Positions 1-5,678 of a DNA stretch of 6,101 nt are shown piece after piece. The DNA comes from Candidatus Omnitrophota bacterium (GTDB taxonomy: Bacteria > Omnitrophota > Gorgyraeia > Tantalellales > Tantalellaceae): NCBI GenBank assembly GCA_023142805.1, contig JAGLIU010000078.1, forward strand, positions 1 to 6,101. The letters run 5' to 3'. The translations under genes were made by a program, and so were the position numbers. The stretch's first letter is position 1. Each line of letters opens with the position of its first letter. A model generated the notes under the pieces. That model made no database searches. It saw only the letters and a list, made by a program, of their open reading frames with translations, and was not told the DNA's origin.

Positions 1-83
1 TCCTCCAGGTTCATGGAAGCTCCGGGTGACTGTTCACCATCCCTTAAAGTCGTATCAAATATCAGTATTCTCTCTTTAGCCAT
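1..83 (-). CDS. leuA: 2-isopropylmalate synthase, N-terminal fragment (cut by window edge)
   Basis: Only the first 27 complete codons are visible; the gene continues beyond position 1. The peptide begins MAKERILIFDTTLRDGEQSP and continues GASMN. The DTTLRDGEQSPG stretch is the N-terminal signature of the alpha-isopropylmalate synthase / homocitrate synthase family (HMGL-like TIM barrel), where the Arg-Asp pair takes part in catalysis and metal binding. LeuA condenses acetyl-CoA with 2-oxoisovalerate, the first committed step of leucine synthesis, in the cytoplasm. The ATG is preceded by a good ribosome binding site (GGGAG at 89-93, five bases before the start). It lies 58 bases after ilvC on the same strand, with no convincing terminator between, so it is probably the next gene of the ilvBNC operon. 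Citramalate synthase and homocitrate synthase share this motif and cannot be excluded from 27 residues, but the ilv context favours LeuA. Confidence 0.88.
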   Translation of the reverse strand, partial: MAKERILIFDTTLRDGEQSPGASMNLE

Positions 84-141
84 AACTTTCTCCCATTTCA
101 TATGACATAGACACACGGCACACCGTATACCCGCGATCATC

Positions 142-1131
142 TTAGTCCATCCAGGGCATCATACCTCGAAGCTCTTTACCGATTTTTTCTATCTTATGAC
201 TCTTTTCTTCTTCGGTGATCTTGTTATAATTAGGTCTGCCCGCGTTATTCTCATCTATCCATTCTTTAGCAAAACTACCGGACTGCACTTCTTCGAGGAT
301 CTTTTTCATTTCTTTACGGGTTTCATTGTTTATAACCCTCTTCCCTCTGGAAATATCCCCATATTCAGCGGTATCGGATACTCTGCTCCGCATACCACTG
401 ATACCATACTTATAAACAAGATCGGTGATCAGCTTAAGCTCATGCAAACATTCAAAATACGCGATCTCCGGCTGATAACCCGCTTCGACCAAAGTATCAA
501 ACCCCGCTTTAATAAGCTCTGAAGTTCCCCCGCAAAGAACAGCCTGTTCTCCGAAAAGATCGGTTTCTGTTTCTTCTTTGAAAGTGGTTTCAATAACACC
601 CGCTCTAGTCCCGCCAAGACCTTTAGCATAAGCAAGAGCTTTATCTTTCGCTTTACCCGTATGATCCTGAAAAACAGCTATAAGGCAAGGAACACCTTTA
701 TCCTGCTCATACATTTCCCTGACCAAAGCTCCGGGGCCCTTAGGAGCAACCATGATCACATCAACATTTTCAGGCGGAACGATCTGTTTGAAATGGATAT
801 TAAATCCATGTGAGAACATCAAAGTATCCCCTTCTCTTAGATTATCAACTATAGCCTTACTGTACACCGTTGCCTGAACATGATCCTGCGTAAGTATTTG
901 TATAATATCAGCCTGTTTCGCGGCTTCTTCCGCGGCAATGACCGTAAACCCGTCTTTTACCGCTTGTTCATAATTAGGGATCCCTTCAAGTTCACTAACC
1001 AGAACTTCAACCCCGCTGTCTCTCAAATTCAACGCCTGTCCTCTGCCCTGTATACCATAACCAATAATAGCTACTTTACTATCCTTGATAATATTCAAAT
1101 CCGCGTCTTTGTCATAATACATCTTCGCCAT
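142..1131 (-). CDS. ilvC: Ketol-acid reductoisomerase, class I, probably NADH-preferring
   Basis: Converts acetolactate or acetohydroxybutyrate to the dihydroxy acid by Mg-dependent alkyl migration and nicotinamide-dependent reduction; second step of valine, leucine and isoleucine synthesis, cytoplasmic. The 329-residue length matches class I enzymes. The N-terminal Rossmann domain (about 1-180) has GYGIQG at 24-29, in place of the usual GYGSQG. SHGFNIHF at 107-114 contains the conserved His108, and APKGPG at 129-134 contains Lys131. The C-terminal knotted helical domain has the metal ligands Asp191 and Glu195 (ETDLFGEQ) and Glu227 and Glu231 (FECLHEL), plus the substrate-binding Ser252 in SDTAEYGD. 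All catalytic residues are therefore present. The cofactor loop reads SELEGIPNY (46-54) instead of a typical GLREGSKSW, so the phosphate-binding Arg and Ser residues of NADPH enzymes are absent. The start is fixed by a strong AGGAGG at 1136-1141. It lies 78 bases after ilvN and 58 before leuA. Confidence 0.97.
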   Translation of the reverse strand: MAKMYYDKDADLNIIKDSKVAIIGYGIQGRGQALNLRDSGVEVLVSELEGIPNYEQAVKDGFTVIAAEEAAKQADIIQILTQDHVQATVYSKAIVDNLREGDTLMFSHGFNIHFKQIVPPENVDVIMVAPKGPGALVREMYEQDKGVPCLIAVFQDHTGKAKDKALAYAKGLGGTRAGVIETTFKEETETDLFGEQAVLCGGTSELIKAGFDTLVEAGYQPEIAYFECLHELKLITDLVYKYGISGMRSRVSDTAEYGDISRGKRVINNETRKEMKKILEEVQSGSFAKEWIDENNAGRPNYNKITEEEKSHKIEKIGKELRGMMPWMD

Positions 1132-1209
1132 TTCTCCTCCTTTTTAAGCTCGAGGTTTTGTGTTCGGCAACTTCATCCTCCAAACTTTTCCCTCTGAACA
1201 TTAACCCAA

Positions 1210-1689
1210 TTAATCCGCTTTTATCGCGATCTTTCCGGTCCTCACGATCTCCACTATTCCGTAAGGACGCAATAATTCTATAAGTGCCCTGACCGCGTGT
1301 TCATCCCTTGCTTCTTCTATCGTAAGAGTTTTCTTTCCGCTATTGACTATCTCCGCCTTTGTCGAATCGACAATTTTTACTATTTTCTCACGCGTCTTCA
1401 AACTCTCCGCTTTAACCTTAATGAGAATAAGCTCCCTATCTACATATTCCCCCGCCGTAAGATCTTCCACTTTTATTACGTCAATAAGTTTGTTCAATTG
1501 TTTTTTCACCTGTTCCAGGATCTTCTCATCAGCATCAACTACCACGGTTATTCTTGATACCTCCGGATCCTCCGTTTCACCCACAGCAAGTGAATCTATA
1601 TTGAACCCCCGGGCTGAAAAAAGCCCGGAGACCCTGGCTAAAACACCAAACTTATTTTCCACCAAAACAGCTATAACAAATTTCGACAT
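1210..1689 (-). CDS. ilvN: Acetolactate synthase small (regulatory) subunit
   Basis: Regulatory subunit that activates the IlvB catalytic subunit and normally confers valine feedback inhibition. At 159 residues it has the usual length of the long IlvH-type subunit. The N-terminal ACT domain (about 2-76) begins with the typical FVIAVLVENKFGVLARVSGL and continues SARGFNIDSL; a C-terminal ACT-like domain (about 80-157) follows. By alignment from memory with E. coli IlvH, the valine-site residues Asn11, Gly14 and Asn29 correspond to Asn12, Gly15 and Asn30 here, so valine control is probably retained. E. coli Ser17 corresponds to Ala18. The ATG has a good ribosome binding site, GAGGTG at 1694-1699. 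It sits 39 bases after ilvB, the usual partner order. The symbol ilvH would be equally valid. Confidence 0.96.
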   Translation of the reverse strand: MSKFVIAVLVENKFGVLARVSGLFSARGFNIDSLAVGETEDPEVSRITVVVDADEKILEQVKKQLNKLIDVIKVEDLTAGEYVDRELILIKVKAESLKTREKIVKIVDSTKAEIVNSGKKTLTIEEARDEHAVRALIELLRPYGIVEIVRTGKIAIKAD

Positions 1690-1728
1690 CTCTCACCTCA
1701 ATTTCCGTTTTTACACCTTTTAGCCCGA

Positions 1729-3423
1729 CTATGCCAACCCATGAAGCATATTATTTATGGATTCACCCGCCGGCACCATGGGAAACACATTCTCTTCTTT
1801 TTCAACCACAAAATCCATAATAACAGGACCTTTCGTTTTTACGGCTGTTTTTATAGCTTTTGCCACATCTTCTTTTTTTGTAATACGTAGCCCCTTTGCT
1901 CCGTAACTTTCAGCTAATTTTACAAAATCCGGACACATCGTCGCCCCTTTTCTATCCAGAACCGTCCAGGCATAACGTTTATCATAAAATAATTCCTGCC
2001 ATTGTCTTACCATACCAAGATAACCATTGTTCAGTATAACTATTTTTATAGGGAGTTTTTCTGTAACGGCTGTAGCAAGTTCCTGAATATTCATCTGTAT
2101 ACTACCATCTCCGGCGATATCAAAAACTATCGCTCCCGGCTTACCGACCTGCGCGCCTATAGCGGCGGGAAATCCATATCCCATTGTCCCCAAACCACCG
2201 CTCGAGATCCATGTCCTCGGCTTGGTATAAGTATAATGCTGCGCGGCCCACATTTGATTCTGACCAACCTCAGTAGCTATTATTACATCTTCATTTTTTG
2301 TCGTTTTCTGTATCTGTTCTACGATATATTGAGGACGAAGTTTGTTGTCATCTTTATATATCAACGGCACTTCTTTTTTCCATTTTTTTATTTGTTTATG
2401 CCATGCCTCAAATCCTTTTTTTTCTACCAGCTTATTCATTTCTTTGAGCACATTTTTCGCGTCCCCGATAACAGGCACGTCTACTTGAACATTTTTGCTC
2501 ACACTTGACGGATCGATATCAATATGAGCTATTATCGCGTCTTTCGCGAAAGTGTCCAACCTTCCCGTAACACGATCATCAAATCTCGAACCTATAGCAA
2601 TGATCAGATCAGCTGACTGTACCGCGTGATTAGCGTATGCCGTTCCATGCATCCCCAACATTCCCAGACTTAAAGAGTCATCCTCCGGAAACCCTCCAAG
2701 CCCCATTAAAGTTGTGGTAACGGGTATATTGGTCTTCCTGGCAAAACTTGTAAGCTCCTTAGCCGCTTCTGACATAATTATACCGCCGCCCGCGTATATA
2801 ACCGGCCGCTTGCTTTTCTTAATAGCTTTGATTATCTTCTTTATTTGACCGCTATGACCTTTGTATGTGGGCTTATACCCTTTCAAATTCACGGTTTTAG
2901 GATATTTAAACTCCGCTTTATCCATCTGGACATCAACCGGAAGATCTATAAGAACAGGTCCGGGTCTACCGGTCCTGGCTATATGAAAAGCTTCTTTAAT
3001 TGTCTTCGCGAGATCTTTAACGTCTTTTACCAGATAATTATGTTTTGTAATAGGACGTGTGATCCCCGACATATCCGCTTCCTGAAACGCGTCATTCCCT
3101 ATCAAGGAACTCTTTACCTGCCCCGTAATCGCTACGATCGGTATAGAATCCATATGAGCCGTCGCGATACCCGTAACCAGATTTGTGGCTCCCGGACCCG
3201 AGGTAGCTAAACAAACACCCACTTTTCCGGTCGCTCTGGCATACCCATCAGCCGCGTGCACAGCACCTTGTTCATGACGCGTAAGGTGAAATGTTATCTC
3301 ATCATCATCGTACATCTGATCCCCTATAGGTATGATCACTCCTCCGGGATACCCAAAAATATGCTCAACACCTTCAGCCTTTAAACTTTTTACGAATATC
3401 TCAGCACCACTAATTTTTCCCAT
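1729..3423 (-). CDS. ilvB: Acetolactate synthase large (catalytic) subunit, biosynthetic type
   Basis: Thiamine-diphosphate enzyme that decarboxylates pyruvate and joins it to a second pyruvate or 2-oxobutyrate; first common step of branched-chain amino acid synthesis. With the ATG at 3423 it is 564 residues, normal for the family. Residue numbers follow that start. The N-terminal TPP pyrimidine-binding domain (about 4-168) has FGYPGG and the catalytic Glu51 in RHEQGAVHAADGYARATG. The central domain (about 190-330) carries RFDDR at 280-284, typical of FAD-containing biosynthetic enzymes rather than the FAD-free catabolic AlsS type. The C-terminal domain has the Mg-TPP motif from GDG (438-440) to NN (465-466), and Trp475 in MVRQW at the position tied to herbicide sensitivity. 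An in-frame GTG at 3432 would add three residues but directly abuts the ribosome binding site, so ATG is preferred. It is the first gene after a strong promoter, and the N-terminus KISGAEIFVKSLKAEGVE fits the family. Confidence 0.97.
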   Translation of the reverse strand: MGKISGAEIFVKSLKAEGVEHIFGYPGGVIIPIGDQMYDDDEITFHLTRHEQGAVHAADGYARATGKVGVCLATSGPGATNLVTGIATAHMDSIPIVAITGQVKSSLIGNDAFQEADMSGITRPITKHNYLVKDVKDLAKTIKEAFHIARTGRPGPVLIDLPVDVQMDKAEFKYPKTVNLKGYKPTYKGHSGQIKKIIKAIKKSKRPVIYAGGGIIMSEAAKELTSFARKTNIPVTTTLMGLGGFPEDDSLSLGMLGMHGTAYANHAVQSADLIIAIGSRFDDRVTGRLDTFAKDAIIAHIDIDPSSVSKNVQVDVPVIGDAKNVLKEMNKLVEKKGFEAWHKQIKKWKKEVPLIYKDDNKLRPQYIVEQIQKTTKNEDVIIATEVGQNQMWAAQHYTYTKPRTWISSGGLGTMGYGFPAAIGAQVGKPGAIVFDIAGDGSIQMNIQELATAVTEKLPIKIVILNNGYLGMVRQWQELFYDKRYAWTVLDRKGATMCPDFVKLAESYGAKGLRITKKEDVAKAIKTAVKTKGPVIMDFVVEKEENVFPMVPAGESINNMLHGLA

Positions 3424-3497
3424 TTTTTCCACCCTCTCTATTATATATAATATTATTTTCTCCTATAACCCGAATTAACTACAAAAAACCACAGTTT
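3424..3497 (-). other. 5' leader of the ilvB transcript
   Basis: The predicted untranslated leader is AT-rich and about 70 bases long. It contains no ATG, so there is no obvious leader peptide with Leu, Val or Ile codons. It is far too short for a T-box riboswitch. Two details stand out: a 14-base perfect AT-only palindrome at 3439-3452, and a second AGGAG at 3460-3464, 36 bases upstream of the ATG, with no ATG, GTG or TTG start at a suitable distance after it. The extent depends on the promoter prediction. Confidence 0.5.
3433..3438 (-). promoter_or_regulatory. Ribosome binding site that decides the ilvB start
   Basis: GAGAGG reads on the minus strand here. Its GAGG core (3433-3436) is nine bases upstream of the ATG at 3421-3423, but touches the alternative GTG at 3430-3432 with no spacer. 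The spacing therefore supports the ATG start. Confidence 0.7.
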
Positions 3498-3501
3498 AAT
3501 A

Positions 3502-3529
3502 AGTATAACACAAGAGCCAAAGTTGTCAA
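3502..3529 (-). promoter_or_regulatory. Sigma-70-type promoter of the ilvBNC-leuA operon
   Basis: On the minus strand the -35 box is TTGACA (3524-3529, perfect consensus). A 16-base spacer follows, then the -10 box TATACT (3502-3507, five of six matches), preceded by TGT, which makes it an extended -10. Transcription should begin near 3495-3497, giving a leader of about 70 bases before the ilvB ATG. It lies in the only large gap of the window and points at ilvB. The match was read by eye; no start-site data are available. Confidence 0.85.
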
Positions 3530-3538
3530 GAACACGTT

Positions 3539-3558
3539 TATGCTCACGATATAGCATA
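3539..3558. promoter_or_regulatory. Inverted repeat upstream of the ilvB -35 box (possible regulator site)
   Basis: TATGCT and AGCATA form a perfect 6-bp inverted repeat separated by eight bases. Its centre lies about 52-53 bases upstream of the predicted transcription start and its edge is nine bases from the -35 box, a place where an activator or repressor could bind. Neither arm is followed by a T-run on the minus strand, so it does not look like a terminator for the TPR gene. The regulator is unknown and a 6-bp repeat could arise by chance. Confidence 0.35.
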
Positions 3559-3623
3559 GAAACTTTTTTTTGGGGAGGGGCTTGCTTCGCGATTACTATT
3601 GTAACATTTGAAAATATTTGATG

Positions 3624-4343
3624 TTAGTCTTCATAAAGAAACGTAAAATCACCAAGAATACGAGAATCAGGATTACGCCGCATATAATCAATATAAAAAT
3701 CCGCTTTATCGGACATCCTGCTATCCGGTTCCAGTTCTTTTACCTTCATTAACTCATTGTACGCTCGAGAACGGTTATTACTACCGACATAATAACAAAC
3801 CGCTAGATTATAGTAAGCCTTCGCGTCATTAGAACGAAGTCTTATTATTTTCCGGCAAATAACTTTGATCTCTTTATACCATTTCCGGGTTGAGTACAAA
3901 TAACAGATCTCGTGCAATCTCGATACATAATAATCGATCATCTTTTCATCTTTATCCAAAAGAGGCTCCATCCCCCCTTCAAATAATTTAAATTGTTCTT
4001 TACCTTTTTCAGGTTTATTTTCTTTAAAATAAATTTTACCTAAGAAAAAATACGGCACAGGATAATCAGGATCTATTTTGAGCGCTTTTCGAAAACACGT
4101 TATAGCCGGAAATTTTTTCTCCTGAGCCCAATAGATTCCGCCCATTTGCGCCATAAAAACAACGTCATCAGGGTGCGTTTTAAGCATTTTTTTGCAAAGG
4201 GTTTCAGCTTCATGAAAACGTTCTTTTGCCATAAAGTCGGTAATATCATCGTATGGATCAGTGAAAGAATTTTGAGGGTTAAGAAAACATATTCCGACAA
4301 AAGAAATAAACAAGAACCCAAAAACCGTTATTCGCTTTAACAT
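3624..4343 (-). CDS. Exported or membrane-anchored TPR-repeat protein
   Basis: With the ATG at 4343 the product is 239 residues. A basic start (MLKR) and a hydrophobic stretch at about 5-22 form a signal peptide or N-terminal anchor. There is no clear AXA cleavage site, and the Cys at 19 (VGIC) does not fit a lipobox well. The rest is helical tetratricopeptide repeats, at about 32-60, 61-94, 95-122, 142-170 and 173-206. The second is the clearest: helices ending in CFRKALKIDPDYP, the typical TPR junction. TPR proteins are scaffolds, so no enzymatic role is implied. TPR partners such as PilF/PilW help assemble the PilQ secretin in type IV pilus systems, and the position after pilNOP-like genes suggests a similar role, which is an inference. 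In-frame TTG (4355) and GTG (4352) starts exist upstream, but GGTG at 4350-4353, six bases before the ATG, favours 4343. No terminator is visible downstream. Confidence 0.85.
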   Translation of the reverse strand: MLKRITVFGFLFISFVGICFLNPQNSFTDPYDDITDFMAKERFHEAETLCKKMLKTHPDDVVFMAQMGGIYWAQEKKFPAITCFRKALKIDPDYPVPYFFLGKIYFKENKPEKGKEQFKLFEGGMEPLLDKDEKMIDYYVSRLHEICYLYSTRKWYKEIKVICRKIIRLRSNDAKAYYNLAVCYYVGSNNRSRAYNELMKVKELEPDSRMSDKADFYIDYMRRNPDSRILGDFTFLYED

Positions 4344-4410
4344 CCCTATCACCAACTACCCCAGTATATACCACGCCTAAACGGACAAAAAGAGAAAGAT
4401 CTTTTCTGCA

Positions 4411-4611
4411 CTAATAAAAAGATACATATACAAACATCAAACCTGCTACGATATAAAAGAACCCGACCAATATTCTTATCGCGAACAACTGTCCGCTCTC
4501 GGAAATTATTTTATGTACTACTTTACCTATTTGGTTTATTGCTTTAGGACGAAAAAAATATAAAAAACTTAAAACTATACATATCAACCCGAGTAATATC
4601 TTACAACCCAT
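4411..4611 (-). CDS. Small two-helix inner-membrane protein, function unknown
   Basis: I do not recognise the family with certainty. The 66-residue product has two hydrophobic segments, about 4-20 and 46-64. The link between them carries Arg21, Lys23, Lys30, His33, Lys34 and Arg46, with the motif FRPKA right after helix 1. The positive linker and short ends predict a hairpin with the loop in the cytoplasm. The frame is probably real: the ATG has a very purine-rich ribosome binding site (GGAGGGGGGAG, six bases before the start), it starts 18 bases after the PilP-like gene, and it is co-oriented with its neighbours. A small subunit of the pilus or secretion platform is possible but is only suggested by position. 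Confidence 0.7.
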   Translation of the reverse strand: MGCKILLGLICIVLSFLYFFRPKAINQIGKVVHKIISESGQLFAIRILVGFFYIVAGLMFVYVSFY

Positions 4612-4629
4612 ACCATTCTCCCCCCTCCG

Positions 4630-5106
4630 TTAAACTCGCTCCTCCCACAGTCTTAGGATATGTTCTTCTCCTTCCAGACCAACAACAACGGTATCTTTTG
4701 TTATATCAAGCACTTCGGCATCTCCCACCTTATCACCGATACCTACTATTTCACTTCCGATGATCGCCAAAGGTTTACCTTTCGAATCCAACGTTATACC
4801 CTTTAATCTTGCCAAAGGGCCTATAACACTTTGTTCCATATATTTCTCATCCGGAACAACAAACGGATCCTGCCTGCCGACACCAAGTAACTCTTTTTTT
4901 CCCTCTCCGGCCATCGTTCTTTTTACTTTATTGTTATTAATTTTTTTTGTCATCGCGGATGTGACTTTAACCGGGATCTTATCCGATATAACGGCGTCTT
5001 TTTTCTTCTCCCGATTGCCGTTACTCATAAGAACAAACACCAAAACCATTAAAGCCGCAAATAACATCGCGAGTTTTATTTTTTCTTTTTTTTCCAATGA
5101 AGCCAT
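4630..5106 (-). CDS. PilP/GspC-like periplasmic linker protein of a type IV pilus or type II secretion platform
   Basis: 158 residues. A lysine-rich N-terminus is followed by a membrane helix at about 11-28, a charged, low-complexity periplasmic linker (30-75), the conserved RQDPF at 78-82, and a small beta domain at about 97-153 (ARLKGI, then GKPLAIIG, then GIGDKVGDAEVLDI). DPF followed by a GspC/PilP homology-region beta domain is typical of proteins that connect the inner-membrane PilN-PilO (or GspL-GspM) pair with the outer-membrane secretin. Classical PilP is a lipoprotein, but this protein has no cysteine at all, so it must be held by its N-terminal helix, as GspC is. It starts 34 bases after pilO with GGAG near 5114-5117. 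Its place after pilN and pilO supports the call; PilP versus GspC cannot be settled from sequence alone. Confidence 0.82.
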   Translation of the reverse strand: MASLEKKEKIKLAMLFAALMVLVFVLMSNGNREKKKDAVISDKIPVKVTSAMTKKINNNKVKRTMAGEGKKELLGVGRQDPFVVPDEKYMEQSVIGPLARLKGITLDSKGKPLAIIGSEIVGIGDKVGDAEVLDITKDTVVVGLEGEEHILRLWEERV

Positions 5107-5140
5107 TTACTCTCTCCACATCATTTAACGACTATTTTAA

Positions 5141-5674
5141 TCAACCAAGAACAAAGATCTTCAGAACAAAAGACGCGTCGATCTTACCGTCAACCATCAC
5201 GTCCATTACAAGTTCGTCAATATTTATCAATCCACTTCCACCCAACAACTCAGCTATAAACCTTACTATATTTACATATTTACCTTCAACGTCTACCTCA
5301 ATAGTCATAATACTCACGCCTTGTCCCAAATCCTCTTTTTTCTCGGATGGGTCTACGGTCTTAAGAACCACATCAGTATCAGCGGTAATTTTATTAAGAT
5401 CTTTGAAAAAAATCGGGAGTTCCTCTTTTTTTAGAAACTTCCGTTCCATCCGATTAGCTTTTTTCTTCCATGCACCGGCCGATTCCCGGGACTCATCCAT
5501 CCCCCGCATCATAACATCTCTTTTTTTCACAAGGCTTTTTTGAGACACACATTGCCTTCGCATCGCCTTTAACTGCTTGATCTGCGGGGATATAAATAAC
5601 ATGAAAAACACGATGGAAGTTACCATCGCGACCAACAACAATACCAGTAAGTTCTCTATTTTTTTTCTATTCAT
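5141..5674 (-). CDS. pilO: PilO-like inner-membrane platform protein
   Basis: 177 residues from the ATG at 5674. A short basic cytoplasmic tail (MNRKKIE) leads into one membrane helix (about 7-29). A charged, probably coiled-coil segment (about 33-85) and a ferredoxin-like periplasmic domain (about 86-177) follow. The stretch EVDVEGKYVNIVRFIAELL (126-144) matches the usual PilO pattern in which a beta strand with G-x-Y precedes the helix. PilO pairs with PilN through these coiled coils and ferredoxin folds and binds PilP in the alignment complex of type IV pili; GspM is the type II secretion counterpart. Only four bases separate pilN from this start and there is no good ribosome binding site, so translation is probably coupled to pilN. 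An in-frame TTG at 5698 inside pilN would add eight residues but also lacks a ribosome binding site. Confidence 0.85.
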   Translation of the reverse strand: MNRKKIENLLVLLLVAMVTSIVFFMLFISPQIKQLKAMRRQCVSQKSLVKKRDVMMRGMDESRESAGAWKKKANRMERKFLKKEELPIFFKDLNKITADTDVVLKTVDPSEKKEDLGQGVSIMTIEVDVEGKYVNIVRFIAELLGGSGLINIDELVMDVMVDGKIDASFVLKIFVLG

Positions 5675-5678
5675 GATC

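Noticed and set aside
115..126. ACGG-CACA-CCGT inverted repeat between ilvC and leuA, as a possible terminator.
   Set aside because: The stem is only four base pairs and no T-run follows on the minus strand; leuA is probably co-transcribed.
1144..1176. A ten-residue open frame (MKLPNTKPRA) between ilvN and ilvC on the minus strand, next to a GGAGG.
   Set aside because: The GGAGG abuts the ATG with no spacer, so it could hardly initiate there, and the peptide has no regulatory Leu/Val/Ile run.
2002..2508. Long plus-strand open frames opposite ilvB, ilvN, ilvC and the pilus genes.
   Set aside because: They lie antisense to well-supported conserved genes, have compositionally odd Phe/Ser/Ile-rich products, and match no family I recognise.
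3424..3497. T-box, other riboswitch or attenuator before ilvB.
   Set aside because: The leader after the predicted start is only about 70 bases, has no ATG leader peptide and no terminator hairpin.
3539..3571. Plus-strand reading of the TATGCT/AGCATA repeat followed by GAAAC and eight T, as a plus-strand terminator.
   Set aside because: No plus-strand gene precedes it, and the stem is short and five bases away from the T-run.
4363..4391. Possible promoter for the TPR gene: TATACT at 4363-4368 with TTTTTG 17 bases upstream.
   Set aside because: The -35 box is poor and there is no extended -10; a -10-like hexamer alone is common in AT-rich sequence.
4386..4408. Weak hairpin AGAAA-AGATC-TTTCT followed by CTTTTT after the 66-residue gene, as a possible terminator.
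   Set aside because: A five-pair, AT-dominated stem is too unstable for a convincing intrinsic terminator.
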